A stretch of DNA of 64,000 nucleotides. Origin: UBA3537 sp049889395 (GTDB lineage Bacteria; Bacteroidota; Bacteroidia; Flavobacteriales; Flavobacteriaceae). Both the position numbers and the translations under genes were made by a program. The stretch spans positions 6,314-70,313 of the forward strand of contig JBMHDM010000005.1 of the NCBI GenBank assembly GCA_049889395.1, given 5' to 3'. Numbering within the stretch: the first letter of the stretch is position 1; each line of letters begins with the position of its first letter. The notes under the pieces are model-generated. The model saw only the letters and a program-made list of their open reading frames with translations, was not told the origin of the DNA and did not search any database. Positions 26,084-36,036 of the stretch are shown piece by piece.

Positions 26084-29000
26084 TTATTTTTTCAATACGC
26101 GCACCGTTTGTACCGTGTTTCCGATGGAAACTTGTATAAAGTAAGCGCCGGTCTGCATAGCAGATAAATCTACTGTACAGTCTCTAGTATTCGGGTTTTG
26201 ACGCAATACCATCTGACCCAAAATGTTGAAGACTTTAACATCTTCTACGTTGTTTTGAGCTTTAATGGTTAAGACATCGTTCACCGGATTCGGGAAGTAG
26301 TTGAATGACGAAATACTGTTATCATCCAGTCCTAGAGAGGTCGTTGTAATCTGGAAATCGTCAATAAAGAAATCATTGTCAACATTTCCTGTAGCAGATT
26401 CGGCATACAGTGCAAATTTAGTCATCGATGTGTAAGAAGACAAATCAATCTCTGGCATTGCATCACCTGTTGCAGAAGGGGTATTATTAGCATCCCAACG
26501 GTAGAGTTCAGACCACGTAGATCCGTCATCCTCTGTAACCATTAGAGCAACAAAGTCTCCTGCTCCAAATGTTGTTGAAGACGTTGAATTCCAGACCGTT
26601 AAAGCCGCATTTAAATTCAAATAATAAGTACCACCGGACAAATCAAACATTGGTGAAATTAACCAATCATCATTACCACCGCTAAAGGAGCTGTAATATA
26701 CATTTACCTTGGCAGCCCCTGTAGTACCGTTATTTCCAAATCCATCTTCACTCCAAGCTGAAGTTGTTCCTGATGGACCATCAGCTATAGCACCTGTACC
26801 CTCAGTCCAGAATTCTCCTGGATAAGTACTGAAGTCATTGGTGTAAGCCGGTACAATCGGTGCGGGTTCAGTTGTAAAACTTAGTGGTCCCGTCCATGAA
26901 CTAAACTCACCGCCTGCACATGCAGATCTTACATACACTTCATAATCTGTATTATCAGCTAATGAGGTAAGTGACACTGAAGTAGCCCCAATTACCGCTG
27001 TACCTGCAGCAGTAGGCTCGCCAGTACCTGCAGCCTGAACAACATATTCGTAGTCTGTTTCCGTACCACCAGCAGTCCACGAAATGTCTGCACTTGAGTC
27101 AGATAAATTGGATACCGTCAGTGCGCTTGGGCCAATACATGATGGAGGCGCAACTACAGTAATAGTCATATCTATAGTAACCCCATATGATCCTGAATAA
27201 CAAGGATTTGGTGTAGACTGACCACCATCGGCTGTACCAATTCTAACCCTATGATCCCCTAGTGGTGCATCGGAAGGCACCAAGAAAGAGGCATCCAAAG
27301 TGGTTGGATTTGACCCTAATGACTCCCCAGTGAACAGTAATTCGGAAGAATCAAAATTATAGTCATCGTTCAAATCTACCCAAACATGTGTGTCATAGGA
27401 GTAACCCGTAGCAAAAGTAATATTTAAACTAGCGGTAGTAGATTGCCCTGCTTCAACTGCTGTTGCAGTGAAATCTTCATATGTAATATCACCTCCAGAC
27501 GTAAAATCTGTTCCATTAAATGCGACAGATGAAATACCTGAACCGTCATTGCTTGTCGGTACAGAATCACAATAGCATCCAGTGGTCGCTGTGGTGACAC
27601 TCTTTTCAAGACAACCAGTAGCAGAACCATTAGCGTTGTATGGTATAACGGTGTAATAATAAGTAGTTGCTACTTGAACATTAGTAAAACTATAAGACGT
27701 AGCACTTCCTAGATCTGTTGAAGCTTCAATATCACTACCTCCAGAAGTCGTTCCTACTGTTATGTAGTATCCATCTGCGCCGTCGGTAGCATCCCATGAT
27801 ATATCAAAATCAAAGTTACCACAAGAAGCATCCAATGTATTGCTGAAGTTTGCTGCACAACCAGGAGGAGTTGAAGGAATTTCTTCTACAACTACATCGT
27901 CAATGTACAATCTCCAGCCATCCAAGCCACCGTTGGCCACATGGAAGGCAATGTAATTAACACCTGTATAAGATGACAAATCAATGATTATCTCTTGATA
28001 TGCTGTGTTTGAATATTCTGCATTTGCCAGAAGAACAGTAGTAAAGCTAGCTGTTTCTGCCGTAGTTGATGATAGAAGAACCTCAAAATCATTAGGCTCA
28101 CCACTAGACTGAACCCGCTGTTGGAATTTCAATCTTTCATTTCCTGTGAGTTGGAATCCAGGTGAAATTAACCAATCATCATTGGCTCCTGAGTTATAAT
28201 CAGTGTACATAGCCGCAACTCCATCACCTTCATTGGTATTACTTCCGTAAGAAGTTGTCCATGAATCCGTATCACCATTGGCGTTGTCCACGGTCCAGCA
28301 AGACGCCGAAGAGGAATCAGAGTTGAAAGTTTCAGTGAACGGGAATGTAGAGTATGCATCACAGGCAGTATTGAATGTGTAAGGGCCAACCCAGTCTGAT
28401 GTACTAGTCCCACAATCCGCTTGTACATATACATCATAGGATGTATTTGATGATAGTCCAGTTATGGTGTAAGGGTTTGTTGTGACAGCTACAGTTGTTC
28501 CTGTTCCTTGTGTAAATCCTTCAGGACCATATTCAATATTCCAAGCCGTTTCTGAATCACCAGCTGTCCAACTAACATCTGCAGCAGATGTGGTAATGTT
28601 TGCTGCCGACAAAGAATTTGATGACGGTGCAAGGCAAGACGGAGGTGTTCTTACTGCAAAGTTATCTACAAAGAAATCAAAGTCGCCTCCAGACGTCATT
28701 CCCTCCAAAGCAAACACGGCGAATTTAGTTGTAGCACTTGTTATAGTTGCAATATCAATGGTTACATTATCTCCTGTGTTCGAAGGCGAATTACTAGCAT
28801 CCCAAGTATAGATAGTGGTCCAAGTTGTTCCATTATCAACAGACTGCATGATGTAAACCGCATCGTCACTACCTATAGTGCCGCTTGATGTGCTGGCATA
28901 TAAAGTCAACGCAACATCAAGATTAATTTCATAACCACCACTCGATAAATCAAATGTTGGAGATATTAACCACTCATCTCCACCTGTTGCGTATATATTG

Positions 29001-30883
29001 AATCTAGCAGATTTACCATTGGCAGTGTTATTACCAAAGTCATCTTGTACCCAACCAGAAGTCGTGGTACCTGCAGTTGGTCCTTCAATCGGACCTGTTG
29101 CCTCTGACCAACATTCATTTAGATAAGGATCAAAACCTTCTGTGTAGTTTGGCGTTATAGTCTCACATGGGGTGGTAAAACTTAATGGGCCAACCCATTC
29201 GCTGGTATCACCTGCACCACAGTCAGCTTGAATGTAAACATCATACGAGGTGCTTGGTGTCAACCCACTAATGGTATAAGGGTTAGTGGAAACCGCTACA
29301 GTTGTACCGCTTCCTTGTGTAAATCCATCCGCGCCGTATTCAATATTCCAAGTTGTTTCTGTTGCACCTGCTGTCCAAGCCAATGTAGCTGATCCAGACG
29401 CAACATCACTAGTTGCAAATGAAGTCGGCTCCAAGCAAGATGGTGCCGCAATTACAGTGGCATCCAAACAAAAGGCAGTAGTTTGAGGTGATGGATAGGT
29501 AGAAATATGAATGTAATATACCTCACCAGCTTCTAATGGATCCGAAACAAAACTCAATGCACTGGACCCAGAACTTGTTTGAGATCCGACACATACTTCA
29601 GCACCACCAGTTGGACATCCTTTGGACATGGCAAAGCCTGACCAAGAAGCTTGCCCTGACAAGGTTAAATCTAAAGTCTCACCATCTTCGGTTGCGGTGT
29701 ATACATACAATGCATCGTCACCGCCATCATAGGACCCTAAGCAAGAACTGTCATCGATGGTATCTCCAAAAGTGGAAGTATCTCCACACTGTTGCGTACC
29801 TGGCGTTAATGCAATGGCGTTACCACATGGAGGCATTTCAACAGTTACCACTCTTGAAACTGTAGTTGCAGCATTTCCAGCGCCATCTGAGACATCGTAT
29901 GTAATTGTATAAGTACCGTCAGTACTAGTATCAACTGTATCACCGCCTACAACAATATTAGCTGAGATATCACCTTCCTCATCATCAGATGCTGTTGCTC
30001 CTGCATCAGTATAAGTGTCGCCATTATTAATCGTTACATCAGAACCAGTGAGAGTGATCACCGGTGCTACACAAGTGCTACCACATTGACCATAGGTGTT
30101 TGTAACATTGCCTGACCCAAGATCCCAACGTCTGTTGGCATAGTTGGCATAATCAGTTACAGGAGCACAATCTCCTCCGTTGGCCATGATAGAAATTAAG
30201 TTTTCCTGAACACCATCAACAACTAGAAGATATTCCATATTATCTGTTGGAGCAGGGTCGAACGTAAACGTCCAAGTTCCATCACCGTTGTCTGCAGCAA
30301 TTGGCCCACCTGCAGGGTCCCATCCCCACCACGGGCCTGTCAATCTGACTTCAGAAGCAGAGGCACAAGTGCTAGTGGTTATAAGCAGAGGCTGAGCTAC
30401 AGCATTGACTGTGAGTCCAATGTTATTGTTGTTAACACCATCCCAGGCACCACCGTTTGTAGCACTGGCACCGCCATAGGTGTAGGATCCACTATCTAGT
30501 CGCCAGCGGGTGGCAATATAGTGCGTCCCAACTGCAGTTGATGACGTGGAATAATTATACTCATCGTCATTACCGTTGTCTTGACCAAAATTGGCTACTT
30601 GCCAAGCCGACTCGTCCCATGAAGCAGGATCTGTATCAGCCGAATTGAATCCAATCCAGCATTCAATACCAGCGCCTTGACCAGCTGCGTCGGTAACACC
30701 AGCTTCATAAGCTTTTGAGTAGACGGTAATGGTAGTCCCCTCATCTACTGAAAGTGACGTATTGGAACCGTTGGTACCATCAGACAACCATTGTGTGTTG
30801 TAAAAGTCCAGTTCTTGTGCATTGATGGCACTTGAAAAAGAAAACAACAACATAAATAAAGTTAATGTGTAAATATTTTTCAT
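26084..30883 (-). CDS. Large modular T9SS-exported surface protein
   Basis: 1599 residues, acidic and rich in Thr, Ser and Gly. Approximate order: signal peptide 1-22; an N-terminal region with a carbohydrate-binding-like part (to 270); DUF5011 Ig-like domain 275-348; a prepeptidase-like domain 348-478; then alternating fibronectin III and choice-of-anchor-J (MAM/lectin-like) domains (Fn3 478-574, J 578-748, Fn3 748-838, J 845-998, Fn3 1008-1098), a GEVED domain 1108-1245, Fn3 1245-1335, J 1341-1511, and a T9SS type A sorting tail 1521-1599 (FNYFPNPVND, VFNILGQMV, ending VRVLKK). It should be secreted and cell-anchored, probably an adhesin or glycan binder; no catalytic domain is recognised. 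Confidence 0.9.
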   Translation of the reverse strand: MKNIYTLTLFMLLFSFSSAINAQELDFYNTQWLSDGTNGSNTSLSVDEGTTITVYSKAYEAGVTDAAGQGAGIECWIGFNSADTDPASWDESAWQVANFGQDNGNDDEYNYSTSSTAVGTHYIATRWRLDSGSYTYGGASATNGGAWDGVNNNNIGLTVNAVAQPLLITTSTCASASEVRLTGPWWGWDPAGGPIAADNGDGTWTFTFDPAPTDNMEYLLVVDGVQENLISIMANGGDCAPVTDYANYANRRWDLGSGNVTNTYGQCGSTCVAPVITLTGSDVTINNGDTYTDAGATASDDEEGDISANIVVGGDTVDTSTDGTYTITYDVSDGAGNAATTVSRVVTVEMPPCGNAIALTPGTQQCGDTSTFGDTIDDSSCLGSYDGGDDALYVYTATEDGETLDLTLSGQASWSGFAMSKGCPTGGAEVCVGSQTSSGSSALSFVSDPLEAGEVYYIHISTYPSPQTTAFCLDATVIAAPSCLEPTSFATSDVASGSATLAWTAGATETTWNIEYGADGFTQGSGTTVAVSTNPYTISGLTPSTSYDVYIQADCGAGDTSEWVGPLSFTTPCETITPNYTEGFDPYLNECWSEATGPIEGPTAGTTTSGWVQDDFGNNTANGKSARFNIYATGGDEWLISPTFDLSSGGYEINLDVALTLYASTSSGTIGSDDAVYIMQSVDNGTTWTTIYTWDASNSPSNTGDNVTIDIATITSATTKFAVFALEGMTSGGDFDFFVDNFAVRTPPSCLAPSSNSLSAANITTSAADVSWTAGDSETAWNIEYGPEGFTQGTGTTVAVTTNPYTITGLSSNTSYDVYVQADCGTSTSDWVGPYTFNTACDAYSTFPFTETFNSDSSSASCWTVDNANGDTDSWTTSYGSNTNEGDGVAAMYTDYNSGANDDWLISPGFQLTGNERLKFQQRVQSSGEPNDFEVLLSSTTAETASFTTVLLANAEYSNTAYQEIIIDLSSYTGVNYIAFHVANGGLDGWRLYIDDVVVEEIPSTPPGCAANFSNTLDASCGNFDFDISWDATDGADGYYITVGTTSGGSDIEASTDLGSATSYSFTNVQVATTYYYTVIPYNANGSATGCLEKSVTTATTGCYCDSVPTSNDGSGISSVAFNGTDFTSGGDITYEDFTATAVEAGQSTTASLNITFATGYSYDTHVWVDLNDDYNFDSSELLFTGESLGSNPTTLDASFLVPSDAPLGDHRVRIGTADGGQSTPNPCYSGSYGVTIDMTITVVAPPSCIGPSALTVSNLSDSSADISWTAGGTETDYEYVVQAAGTGEPTAAGTAVIGATSVSLTSLADNTDYEVYVRSACAGGEFSSWTGPLSFTTEPAPIVPAYTNDFSTYPGEFWTEGTGAIADGPSGTTSAWSEDGFGNNGTTGAAKVNVYYSSFSGGNDDWLISPMFDLSGGTYYLNLNAALTVWNSTSSTTFGAGDFVALMVTEDDGSTWSELYRWDANNTPSATGDAMPEIDLSSYTSMTKFALYAESATGNVDNDFFIDDFQITTTSLGLDDNSISSFNYFPNPVNDVLTIKAQNNVEDVKVFNILGQMVLRQNPNTRDCTVDLSAMQTGAYFIQVSIGNTVQTVRVLKK
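28370..28620 (-). repeat. Fibronectin III repeat, copy 2
   Basis: This segment of the cargo gene encodes an Fn3 module closely similar to the one at 29165-29440: both carry WNIEYG, GFTQG, TTVAV, TNPYTI, TSYDVY and QADCG in the same order. The similarity is also visible in the DNA, pointing to a fairly recent internal duplication. Confidence 0.8.
29165..29440 (-). repeat. Fibronectin III repeat, copy 1
   Basis: First copy of the duplicated Fn3 module in the T9SS cargo protein (see 28370-28620). The other two Fn3 modules of the protein are much more divergent. Confidence 0.8.
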
Positions 30884-31021
30884 AAAGTTAAATTTTGATT
30901 AATCCTCATAAACATATTGCTAATTATGACTAAATGAAAATAAATAAAATAGTTATCGATCAAATGTTTAATATTTACGATAAAATGTTTAACAAAATAT
31001 TATTCTATTTATGTAATTGAT

Positions 31022-31051
31022 AAAAAAAATCCACACCGTTTGGTGTGGATT
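31022..31051 (-). terminator. Terminator after fabI
   Basis: The arms AATCCACACC (31028-31037) and GGTGTGGATT (31042-31051) make a perfect 10-bp stem with a GTTT loop. On the minus strand it is followed by a U run, 25 bases after the fabI stop. Confidence 0.9.
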
Positions 31052-31075
31052 CTTGTGAAAACTGTAGGGTTTTAC

Positions 31076-31891
31076 TTATTTTTCTGTAAACTTTTCCATT
31101 ATAGCATCACTTACACCCATGTTGCTAAATCCGCCATCGTTGTAAAGATTTTGCAAAGTCACGCGTTTAGTCAGGTCGCTAAATAGTGTGATGGTGTAAT
31201 TGGCACAATCCAAAGCCGTGGCATTTCCAAGCGGTGACATTTTTTCAGCATAAGCGATAAAACCGTCAAATCCTTTTACGCCCTTTCCTGCCGTGGTAGG
31301 GGTTGGCGATTGTGAAATGGTATTCACTCTAACTTTTTTATCTCTCCCAAAAAAGTAGCCAAAACTTCTGGCAATACTTTCTAAATAAGCTTTGTTATCT
31401 GCCATGTCATTGTAATCTGGGAAAACACGTTGTGCCGCCATGTAAGATAAGGCTACAATGCTCCCCCACTCGTTCATAGCATCGGATTTGTAAAGCGTTT
31501 GCATGACTTTATGAAATGACATGGCAGAAACGTCGGTTCCTTTCTGTGTCCAATCATATTTTTGGTCGGTGTATGAACGTCCTTTTCGTACGTTAACAGA
31601 CATACCAATGGAGTGCAGGACAAAGTCTAACTTACCGCCTAAAATTTCCACAGACTGATCGACCAAATGCTGTAAATCTTCCACAGAAGTAGCATCGGCA
31701 GGAATGACTTTTGATCCTGTTTTTGTGGCCAATTCGTCGATGACACCCATTCGCATGGCTATAGGTGCATTGGTTAACACAAAGGTTCCGCCTTCTTCGT
31801 GGACACGCTCAGCAGTTTTCCAGGCAATAGAATTGGGGTCTAAAGCTCCAAATATAATACCTCGTTTTCCTTTCAATAATTGATTTGACAT
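31076..31891 (-). CDS. fabI: Enoyl-ACP reductase FabI
   Basis: NADH-dependent reductase for the last step of each fatty-acid elongation cycle. The 271 residues form a short-chain-dehydrogenase fold with the FabI-type start GKRGIIFGALDPNSIAWKTA and the catalytic pair Tyr-x6-Lys in YNDMADNK; LHSIGMS and QSPTPTTAGKGVKGF are also typical. It has its own -7 box in the end of recN and its own terminator, so it is probably a single-gene unit. FabI is the triclosan/diazaborine target. Confidence 0.95.
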   Translation of the reverse strand: MSNQLLKGKRGIIFGALDPNSIAWKTAERVHEEGGTFVLTNAPIAMRMGVIDELATKTGSKVIPADATSVEDLQHLVDQSVEILGGKLDFVLHSIGMSVNVRKGRSYTDQKYDWTQKGTDVSAMSFHKVMQTLYKSDAMNEWGSIVALSYMAAQRVFPDYNDMADNKAYLESIARSFGYFFGRDKKVRVNTISQSPTPTTAGKGVKGFDGFIAYAEKMSPLGNATALDCANYTITLFSDLTKRVTLQNLYNDGGFSNMGVSDAIMEKFTEK

Positions 31892-31928
31892 ATGAAATGA
31901 TTTAGTTGATTTAATAATTTTATTTAGG

Positions 31929-31936
31929 CAAATATA
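31929..31936 (-). promoter_or_regulatory. -7 box TATATTTG before fabI
   Basis: Exact TAnnTTTG on the minus strand 37 bases before the fabI ATG, located just beyond the recN stop, giving a leader of roughly 35 bases. Confidence 0.55.
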
Positions 31937-31939
31937 CCA

Positions 31940-33592
31940 CTAATTCAATAACTGCTTGGCATGGGCCTTGGCAGATTTTGTATGTTGAGTACCCCCCAAC
32001 ATTTGCGCAATTTCCAACAATCGCTCTTCAGGATTCAAAGCTTTTATTTTGGTTAGAGTTGAATCATTGTCAACAGATTTGTATATCTTAAAGTGGTGGG
32101 CTCCTTTGGCTGCAATTTGTGGTAAATGCGTAATTGCGAAAACTTGCATGTATGCACTCATCTCTTGCATCAAAATCGCCATTTTATTAGAAATTTCTCC
32201 TGAAACTCCCGTATCTATTTCATCGAACATAACAGTTGGAAGTTGCTGATGTTTGGATAATATATACTTGATTGCTAACATTATCCTAGATAATTCACCG
32301 CCAGACGCTCCTTTTGATATTGGCAGAAACTCACTACCTTTATTGGTTTTCAATAAAAACGACAATTGATCTTTGCCATTAGATAAAAAATCATCTACTT
32401 GCGAAAGCCTGATTTTAAATTCTGCCTGTGGCATTCCTAAATGTTGAAGCAAGTCATGTAGTTCAACTTCCAATTTTGGAAGGATCCCTTCTCTTTTTTT
32501 GGAAATACTTTTAGAAATTTTGTTTAATTTTTTTAGATTTTCATGCAACAAATTATCAGTCGAAAGAATGCGATTATCGAGTTCATCTATGGACAGAGTT
32601 TTTTGCTGTAATGTGCTGTGAATTGTAAGTAATTCCTCTATTGAACTGACATTGTGTTTATTAAATAAATTTTGAATGAGTTTTAATTGACCATCTAAGA
32701 CATTCAGACGTTCTGGATTGATTTCTAAGTCTTCTAATTGGCGCTCTATTTCACTAAAAATATCGTCCAATTCAATGGTTGTGCTATTGATTCTATTTAA
32801 AATTTCTTCAAATGGGTTAGATATTGTTTTTAAATTCTGAAATCGTTGTTTGAGGGCCATCAAATTGGCGATAACACCTCGATCTTGCTCTCCCAAAATC
32901 TGTTGTGAAAATGATAGTTCTGATTGAATAAATTCTACATTATTGAGCGTGGCGTACTCAACTTCTAAATCTTCTAAGCTTAGATGTAGTACATTAGATT
33001 CTTCCAATTCATTCAGTAAAAAATTGTTGTAATCAAACTCTTTTTTTAACTGTTGTCGCTGATCTTTGAGATGAATTAGAGCTTTGGAATTTTCACTGTA
33101 AAGATAACGTTCTTCAGCGTATTGTTGTAGCAGATCACTATTGTCTGCCAAGGCATCAATGATTTGAAATTGAAAAGAATTGGTGGTTAAAGATAAGTTG
33201 TCATGTTGCGAATGAATATCGATCAAATGACTACCCAACAATTGTAAAATGGTGAGATTGACTGGCGAATCATTGACAAATGCACGGGACTTTCCAGATG
33301 GTAAAACCTCACGCCTCAATATGGTTTCGGACTCATAATCTAAGTCGTTGGCTTCGAAAAAATGCTTGAGATTATAGCTATCAATCTGAAAAACACACTC
33401 AATGATGCTTTTTTTGGTTTTATCTTTAATATTGGAAAAATCTACTCGCTTGCCCAATACCAGTGACAATCCGCCTAGCAGAATTGATTTACCTGCACCT
33501 GTTTCGCCGGTAATTGTTGTTAATCCATTTTGAAAATGAACTTTTAGTTCATCAATGAGAGCATAATTTTTTATGTGTATAAATGACAGCAA
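31940..33592 (-). CDS. recN: DNA repair protein RecN
   Basis: SMC-like ATPase that helps double-strand-break repair. 550 residues: Walker A GETGAGKS at 29-36, a long central coiled coil (about 150-370), the signature SKGASGGELSRIMLAIKY and Walker B TVMFDEIDTGVSGE. The start is a TTG at 33592: a stop codon lies two codons upstream in frame and the next residues (LSFIHIKNYALIDEL) match the normal RecN N-terminus, so no ATG is available. It is the last gene of the operon that starts at DUF6913. Confidence 0.95.
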   Translation of the reverse strand: MLSFIHIKNYALIDELKVHFQNGLTTITGETGAGKSILLGGLSLVLGKRVDFSNIKDKTKKSIIECVFQIDSYNLKHFFEANDLDYESETILRREVLPSGKSRAFVNDSPVNLTILQLLGSHLIDIHSQHDNLSLTTNSFQFQIIDALADNSDLLQQYAEERYLYSENSKALIHLKDQRQQLKKEFDYNNFLLNELEESNVLHLSLEDLEVEYATLNNVEFIQSELSFSQQILGEQDRGVIANLMALKQRFQNLKTISNPFEEILNRINSTTIELDDIFSEIERQLEDLEINPERLNVLDGQLKLIQNLFNKHNVSSIEELLTIHSTLQQKTLSIDELDNRILSTDNLLHENLKKLNKISKSISKKREGILPKLEVELHDLLQHLGMPQAEFKIRLSQVDDFLSNGKDQLSFLLKTNKGSEFLPISKGASGGELSRIMLAIKYILSKHQQLPTVMFDEIDTGVSGEISNKMAILMQEMSAYMQVFAITHLPQIAAKGAHHFKIYKSVDNDSTLTKIKALNPEERLLEIAQMLGGTQHTKSAKAHAKQLLN

Positions 33593-33603
33593 TATTCAAA
33601 AAT

Positions 33604-34494
33604 TTAAAACTTGATTGCTCTCCATTTTTTGGAATGCATCGGAGCAACTTTATTAAGCACCGAGACCAATTCTGATATATTGACGTTTGGACCAGAGCTA
33701 AAAATATCTGAAATTTCGTCGGCTTTTGCATCAAAGAAAGTTCGAACCAGAAATGAATTGGGACGGCGTTTGTGTAATGATTCAAAATTGACAACAGATT
33801 CTGCTATTTTGGTTTTGGCCTCTTTTGTGTTTTCAGACATCACATCAAGACCCAATCTGTGGTAATTGTAGAGCGCAGTTCTGTAGGCGGTGTAGGTTTT
33901 GGATAAAATATTATCTATCAGGACCCTACGGGTTTGATCACCGCCTTGGGGAGGTGCCCAACCTTTTGTATTTCCTTGTTGAGAATAGTTGGCAATATCC
34001 CTAGCTTGTTCGTAATATGCTTGACCACCATTGGGTTCGAAAGTATCAGCATCCATACCCAAAATCATGTAAACATGAAATGCTATCACAGAGATCAAGT
34101 TAGATTCAAATTGAGTGGCGCTAAAATTTAAGTTTTGATATTCCAAGTAATTGAAAATAAAGTCTTTATCATTAAAATTATAAACTGGACTAGCATAAGT
34201 GGAATTGTAAACAGGACGTGTAGATTGCACCTGAATACTGGCTTGAAATGTATCTGAATTATAGTTTAGAATATTGATAACCATTCCACAGTCTATTCTT
34301 TCTTTTTGGCTGAAATTTTTATTAGTCCATCTGGTGTTATTTACAAATTCACCAAGTTGTTTTTGAAGGGTCTTGAAGACCTGAACATTTTCATTTCCAG
34401 TTTGTTGGGCGTTTACAACAAGGTTGCAATTCAATTCTTGTGAGTTTAGAAATTGAAAAAAAACTAATTGTAGGAAAATTACAAAATTACGCAT
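33604..34494 (-). CDS. DUF4835 family protein, PorD-like
   Basis: 296 residues with a signal peptide (MRNFVIFLQLVFFQFLNSQ) and the DUF4835 pattern: ELNCNLVVNAQQTGNENVQVFKTL, FVNNTRWTNKNF, IQVQSTRPVYN and a long helical second half. From memory, public annotation calls this family type IX secretion protein PorD; a role in T9SS is consistent with the T9SS cargo in this window but is not shown by sequence. It overlaps coaBC by eight bases and precedes recN by 11. Confidence 0.82.
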   Translation of the reverse strand: MRNFVIFLQLVFFQFLNSQELNCNLVVNAQQTGNENVQVFKTLQKQLGEFVNNTRWTNKNFSQKERIDCGMVINILNYNSDTFQASIQVQSTRPVYNSTYASPVYNFNDKDFIFNYLEYQNLNFSATQFESNLISVIAFHVYMILGMDADTFEPNGGQAYYEQARDIANYSQQGNTKGWAPPQGGDQTRRVLIDNILSKTYTAYRTALYNYHRLGLDVMSENTKEAKTKIAESVVNFESLHKRRPNSFLVRTFFDAKADEISDIFSSGPNVNISELVSVLNKVAPMHSKKWRAIKF

Positions 34495-35698
34495 GGATTT
34501 GTATTATGATTTTTTGAATAATATCGTCTGCTACTTCTGATTTTGACTTTAATGGATAGTCTGTTTGGTTTAAATCTTTATCAATTATAGTAATTTTATT
34601 TGTACTTCCACCAAATCCAGCACCGGCGTCTTTCAATGAGTTGAGTACAATCATATCCAAATTTTTGGATTTTAATTTCTTTATGGCATTGGTTATTTCG
34701 TTATCGGTTTCTAAAGCAAATCCAACTAATATCTGGGCTGTTTTTTCTGATCCCAAAGCGGCCAAAATATCTTTTGTTTTTATCAAGTTTATGGTAAGCG
34801 TATCCGTTGTTTTCTTGATTTTTGAAAGAAAAGATTTTTGAGGCTTGTAATCTGCAACCGCTGCAGATAAAATGGCAACATCAACTTTTTGATAGTATTG
34901 GTGAACGGCATCGAACATTTCATCAGCGCTGGTCACTGAAATTGTCGAGATGGCTTTACGCTCTGCTTTGTAGTGCGAGGGTCCAGAAATTAATATAACC
35001 TCAGCGCCTTGTTGAGCAGCGCTGTTGGCCAATTCAAAACCCATGCGGCCAGAAGAATGATTACCGATGAATCTAACAGGGTCTATGGCCTCATAGGTTG
35101 GACCAGCCGTAACTAATACTTTTTTTCCATACAAAGGGAGTCCATTTAAAATATGTGTTTCAACTGCCTCGATAATGGCTTCTGGTTCGGCCATGCGGCC
35201 CTTACCCACAAGCCCACTTGCTAATTCACCGAAAGTTGATGGAATTAAGATATTTCCATAGGATTCCAAGGTTTCAATGGCTTGTTGTGTGGTGGGATGT
35301 TTATACATATCCAAATCCATAGCCGGAGCGAAATAAACAGGGCACTTGGCCGAGAGATAGGTTGCAATTAAAAAATTATCGCTGTTACCCGATGCCATTT
35401 TCGATAAGGTGTTGGCCGTTGTTGGAGCCACTATAAAAAGATCGGCCCAAAGACCTAATTCCACATGGTTATTCCAAACGGCATTATCATCTTTTTCATC
35501 TGTAAAATCTGATATTACAGGATTGGCTGAAAGAGTAGAAAGTGTTAGTGGCGTAATAAATGCTTTGGCAGCTGGCGTCATGACGACGCGTACATCTGCA
35601 CCTGCTTTTACAAGTAAACGAACTAAGGAAGCTGTTTTATACGCAGCAATGCCAGCAGTAACACCAAGGAGAATATGTTTGCCGCGTAAAATTGACAT
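34487..35698 (-). CDS. coaBC: Bifunctional phosphopantothenoylcysteine decarboxylase / phosphopantothenate-cysteine ligase
   Basis: Carries out two middle steps of coenzyme A synthesis. 403 residues: an FMN-binding decarboxylase half (GKHILLGVTAGIAAYKTA, APTTANTLSKMA, PAMDLDMYKHP) to about residue 185, then the ligase half (VTAGPTYEAIDPVRFIGNHS, AAVADYKP, GFALET, NSLKDAGAGFGG). Both are complete. It lies between rpoZ (gap of nine bases) and the PorD-like gene. Confidence 0.96.
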   Translation of the reverse strand: MSILRGKHILLGVTAGIAAYKTASLVRLLVKAGADVRVVMTPAAKAFITPLTLSTLSANPVISDFTDEKDDNAVWNNHVELGLWADLFIVAPTTANTLSKMASGNSDNFLIATYLSAKCPVYFAPAMDLDMYKHPTTQQAIETLESYGNILIPSTFGELASGLVGKGRMAEPEAIIEAVETHILNGLPLYGKKVLVTAGPTYEAIDPVRFIGNHSSGRMGFELANSAAQQGAEVILISGPSHYKAERKAISTISVTSADEMFDAVHQYYQKVDVAILSAAVADYKPQKSFLSKIKKTTDTLTINLIKTKDILAALGSEKTAQILVGFALETDNEITNAIKKLKSKNLDMIVLNSLKDAGAGFGGSTNKITIIDKDLNQTDYPLKSKSEVADDIIQKIIIQIHA

Positions 35699-35707
35699 CT
35701 ATTGGTT

Positions 35708-36031
35708 TTAGGACTCGTCTGTTGTGTTTCTGTGGTGTATTTTGCCCTCTAGCCACTCTTGAACGGCTAAAGCATGAGGTTTTGGTAAACGCTCATAAAA
35801 TTTTGAAACTTCAATCTGTTCTTTATTTTCAAAAACTTCTTCCAAGCTATCGTTGTATGTCGCAAATTCTTCCAACTTGTCAATTAATTCTTTACGAATA
35901 TCTGTATTGATTTGTTCTGCACGCTTTGAAATGGCAGAGATGGCTTCATAAATATTTTCTGTTTGAGCATCAATTTCATTTCGATTGTAAGTAACAGTTG
36001 TAGCCGGTGCTTTTACTTTTTTAAGATCCAT
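35708..36031 (-). CDS. rpoZ: RNA polymerase omega subunit
   Basis: Small subunit that helps RNA polymerase assemble. 107 residues of the Bacteroidota type: DLKKVKAPATTVTYN, ENIYEAISAISKRAEQIN and an acidic middle, ending in a conserved LPKPHALAVQEWLEGKIHHR. It lies five bases after bamD and nine before coaBC, an order I recall as common in flavobacteria. The sequence is far from E. coli RpoZ, so context adds weight. Confidence 0.88.
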   Translation of the reverse strand: MDLKKVKAPATTVTYNRNEIDAQTENIYEAISAISKRAEQINTDIRKELIDKLEEFATYNDSLEEVFENKEQIEVSKFYERLPKPHALAVQEWLEGKIHHRNTTDES

Positions 36032-36036
36032 TTGTA

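Noticed and set aside
28482..29865. Plus-strand open frames inside the T9SS cargo gene
   Set aside because: They are antisense shadows of a long, well-supported coding region with repeated modules.
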